From: Bacteroidetes bacterium UBA6491
GTDB taxonomy: Bacteria; Bacteroidota; Bacteroidia; NS11-12g; UBA9320
Length of the DNA stretch: 14,874 bases
Assembly (NCBI GenBank): GCA_002436505.1
Contig: DJML01000117.1
Location: forward strand, 25,656 to 40,529
Direction of reading: 5' to 3'
Shown piece after piece: positions 14,087-14,874 of the stretch. Both the position numbers and the translations under genes were made by a program. Under the pieces are notes generated by a model. That model saw nothing but the letters and a program-made list of their open reading frames with translations. It did not search any database and was not told where the DNA came from. Positions within the stretch are counted from its first letter, which is position 1, and each line of letters starts with the position of its first letter.

Positions 14087-14874
14087 CTAAACAGCGCCAA
14101 AATCAAGTTTAAGGAAATCAATCCTTGGTTTCATTTGCACAAGTTCAACTTTTGCCATTCCAAGTATTTTACGTGACGCAATGAATGCCGGAACTTCCAT
14201 GTACTTGTCAGATAAGTAAACCACCTTCTTAATTCCTGACTGGATAATGGACTTGGCGCACTCATTGCATGGGAATAAGGCAACGTAAATTGTGCAGTTC
14301 TTCAGGCTTTCCTTCGTGGCGTTTAAGATGGCATTCAGTTCTGCATGGCACACATAGGCATATTTAGTGTCTAAAAAATCTCCTTCCCTGGACCATGGAA
14401 AATCTTCATCATCGATGCCTCTTGGTGCTCCGTTATATCCTGTTGCGATAATTTTATTGTCATCATCAATTATACAGGCACCAACCTGAGTTGAAGGATC
14501 TTTGCTTCTTTTGCCTGATAGTATGGACACGCCCATAAAATATTCATCCCAGGAAATGTAATCGTCCCTTTTGGTTACATTTCTTGACTTCCCTGCAATA
14601 TCTTCCAGAGCTTTGTCGATCTGGATAAAGAGTTCATCCAGGGAGCCATCATTTGTAAACCTATAATCCGAAAGTTCAATGCATCTTCTCAGATTCCCTT
14701 TGGTGGGATCCGTATTGGCCCACTCACGTTCTTCGTTCTGCACGAAAGTTTCAAAAGAGACCGAATCCGTTTCACTGGCTCTTTGCGTTGCCCGCTCGTA
14801 CCGAGTCCTTGCATCAGCATCAATAGCGAAAAGATAGAAATGACCTTTGCTTTTTAAAGCTTTCACCTCCCCTT
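14087..14874 (-). CDS. kinase-like/dCMP deaminase fusion, 5'-truncated by window edge
   Basis: The frame stays open to base 14874 (reading GEVKALKSKGHFYLFAID), so the true start and any P-loop lie beyond the window; the GTG at 14866 is not a start. The visible N-terminal part (to about residue 95, counting from that GTG) looks like the C-terminal half of a nucleotide-kinase fold: FYLFAIDADARTRYERATQR, then FVQNEERE, then a DYRFTNDGSLDELFIQID tail. From residue 101 runs a full dCMP deaminase: DPSTQVGACI, GYNGAPRG (143-150), the zinc/catalytic site CHAELNAI with His174 and Glu176, and FPCNEC with Cys200 and Cys203. It should convert dCMP to dUMP for thymidylate synthesis in the cytoplasm. The deaminase part reads very like animal DCTD. 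Anti-phage deaminases share a P-loop plus deaminase layout, so the full N-terminus is needed to decide its role. Confidence 0.88.
   Translation of the reverse strand, partial: GEVKALKSKGHFYLFAIDADARTRYERATQRASETDSVSFETFVQNEEREWANTDPTKGNLRRCIELSDYRFTNDGSLDELFIQIDKALEDIAGKSRNVTKRDDYISWDEYFMGVSILSGKRSKDPSTQVGACIIDDDNKIIATGYNGAPRGIDDEDFPWSREGDFLDTKYAYVCHAELNAILNATKESLKNCTIYVALFPCNECAKSIIQSGIKKVVYLSDKYMEVPAFIASRKILGMAKVELVQMKPRIDFLKLDFGAV

Noticed and set aside
14864..14866. GTG as the start codon of the deaminase gene
   Set aside because: The frame stays open to the window edge with family-like sequence (GEVKALK), so the gene is truncated rather than starting here.

Overview
The window reads as chromosome of a member of the Bacteroidota. 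Two large secreted proteins end in type A type-IX-secretion (T9SS) sorting domains. Several upstream regions carry the phylum's TAnnTTTG -7 promoter element, start codons generally lack a clear Shine-Dalgarno sequence, and the short Cys-rich secreted proteins are typical of the phylum. I cannot name the genus. There are no rRNA or tRNA genes, insertion sequences, phage genes or CRISPR arrays. The region looks like ordinary chromosome with short transcription units on both strands.

Layout. (1) Bases 1-852: the 3' part of a trans-polyprenyl diphosphate synthase gene, meeting the next gene tail to tail with a 20-bp overlap. (2) Bases 833-1899, minus strand: a rhodanese lipoprotein gene followed by a DUF3365 single-haem lipoprotein gene, coupled by a TAATG stop/start overlap. 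(3) Bases 1900-2069: a divergent control region with a TATATTTG promoter, a Crp/Fnr-type palindrome and a perfect 18-bp palindrome. (4) Bases 2070-4380: a stand-alone NqrB/RnfD-like membrane protein followed 4 bp later by a membrane-anchored DUF2330 protein. (5) Bases 4381-5016: a 636-bp gap with several inverted repeats but no convincing gene. (6) Bases 5017-9344: a DUF3089 alpha/beta hydrolase, a Cys-rich T9SS cargo protein and a GT39/ArnT-like glycosyltransferase. (7) Bases 9526-11328: a TPR/transmembrane/class III adenylyl cyclase, tail to tail with a small secreted protein on the minus strand. (8) Bases 12162-14069: a T9SS cargo protein with six repeats of exactly 48 residues. (9) Bases 14087-14874, minus strand: the 3' part of a kinase-like/dCMP deaminase fusion.

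The most system-like part is 833-4380. Two divergent gene pairs encode envelope proteins with redox or sulfur motifs: rhodanese Cys117, a CxxCH haem site, an RnfD-type membrane core, and a DUF2330 protein with CxxC. They share one control region whose Crp/Fnr-like site lies about 42 bp upstream of the predicted rhodanese start site. A joint role in envelope electron transfer or redox stress is inference. The adenylyl cyclase shows that this organism probably makes cAMP, which is compatible with a Crp-type regulator but does not prove a link. The remaining genes look like housekeeping functions (isoprenoid chain synthesis, dUMP supply) or surface and secretion functions typical of the phylum.
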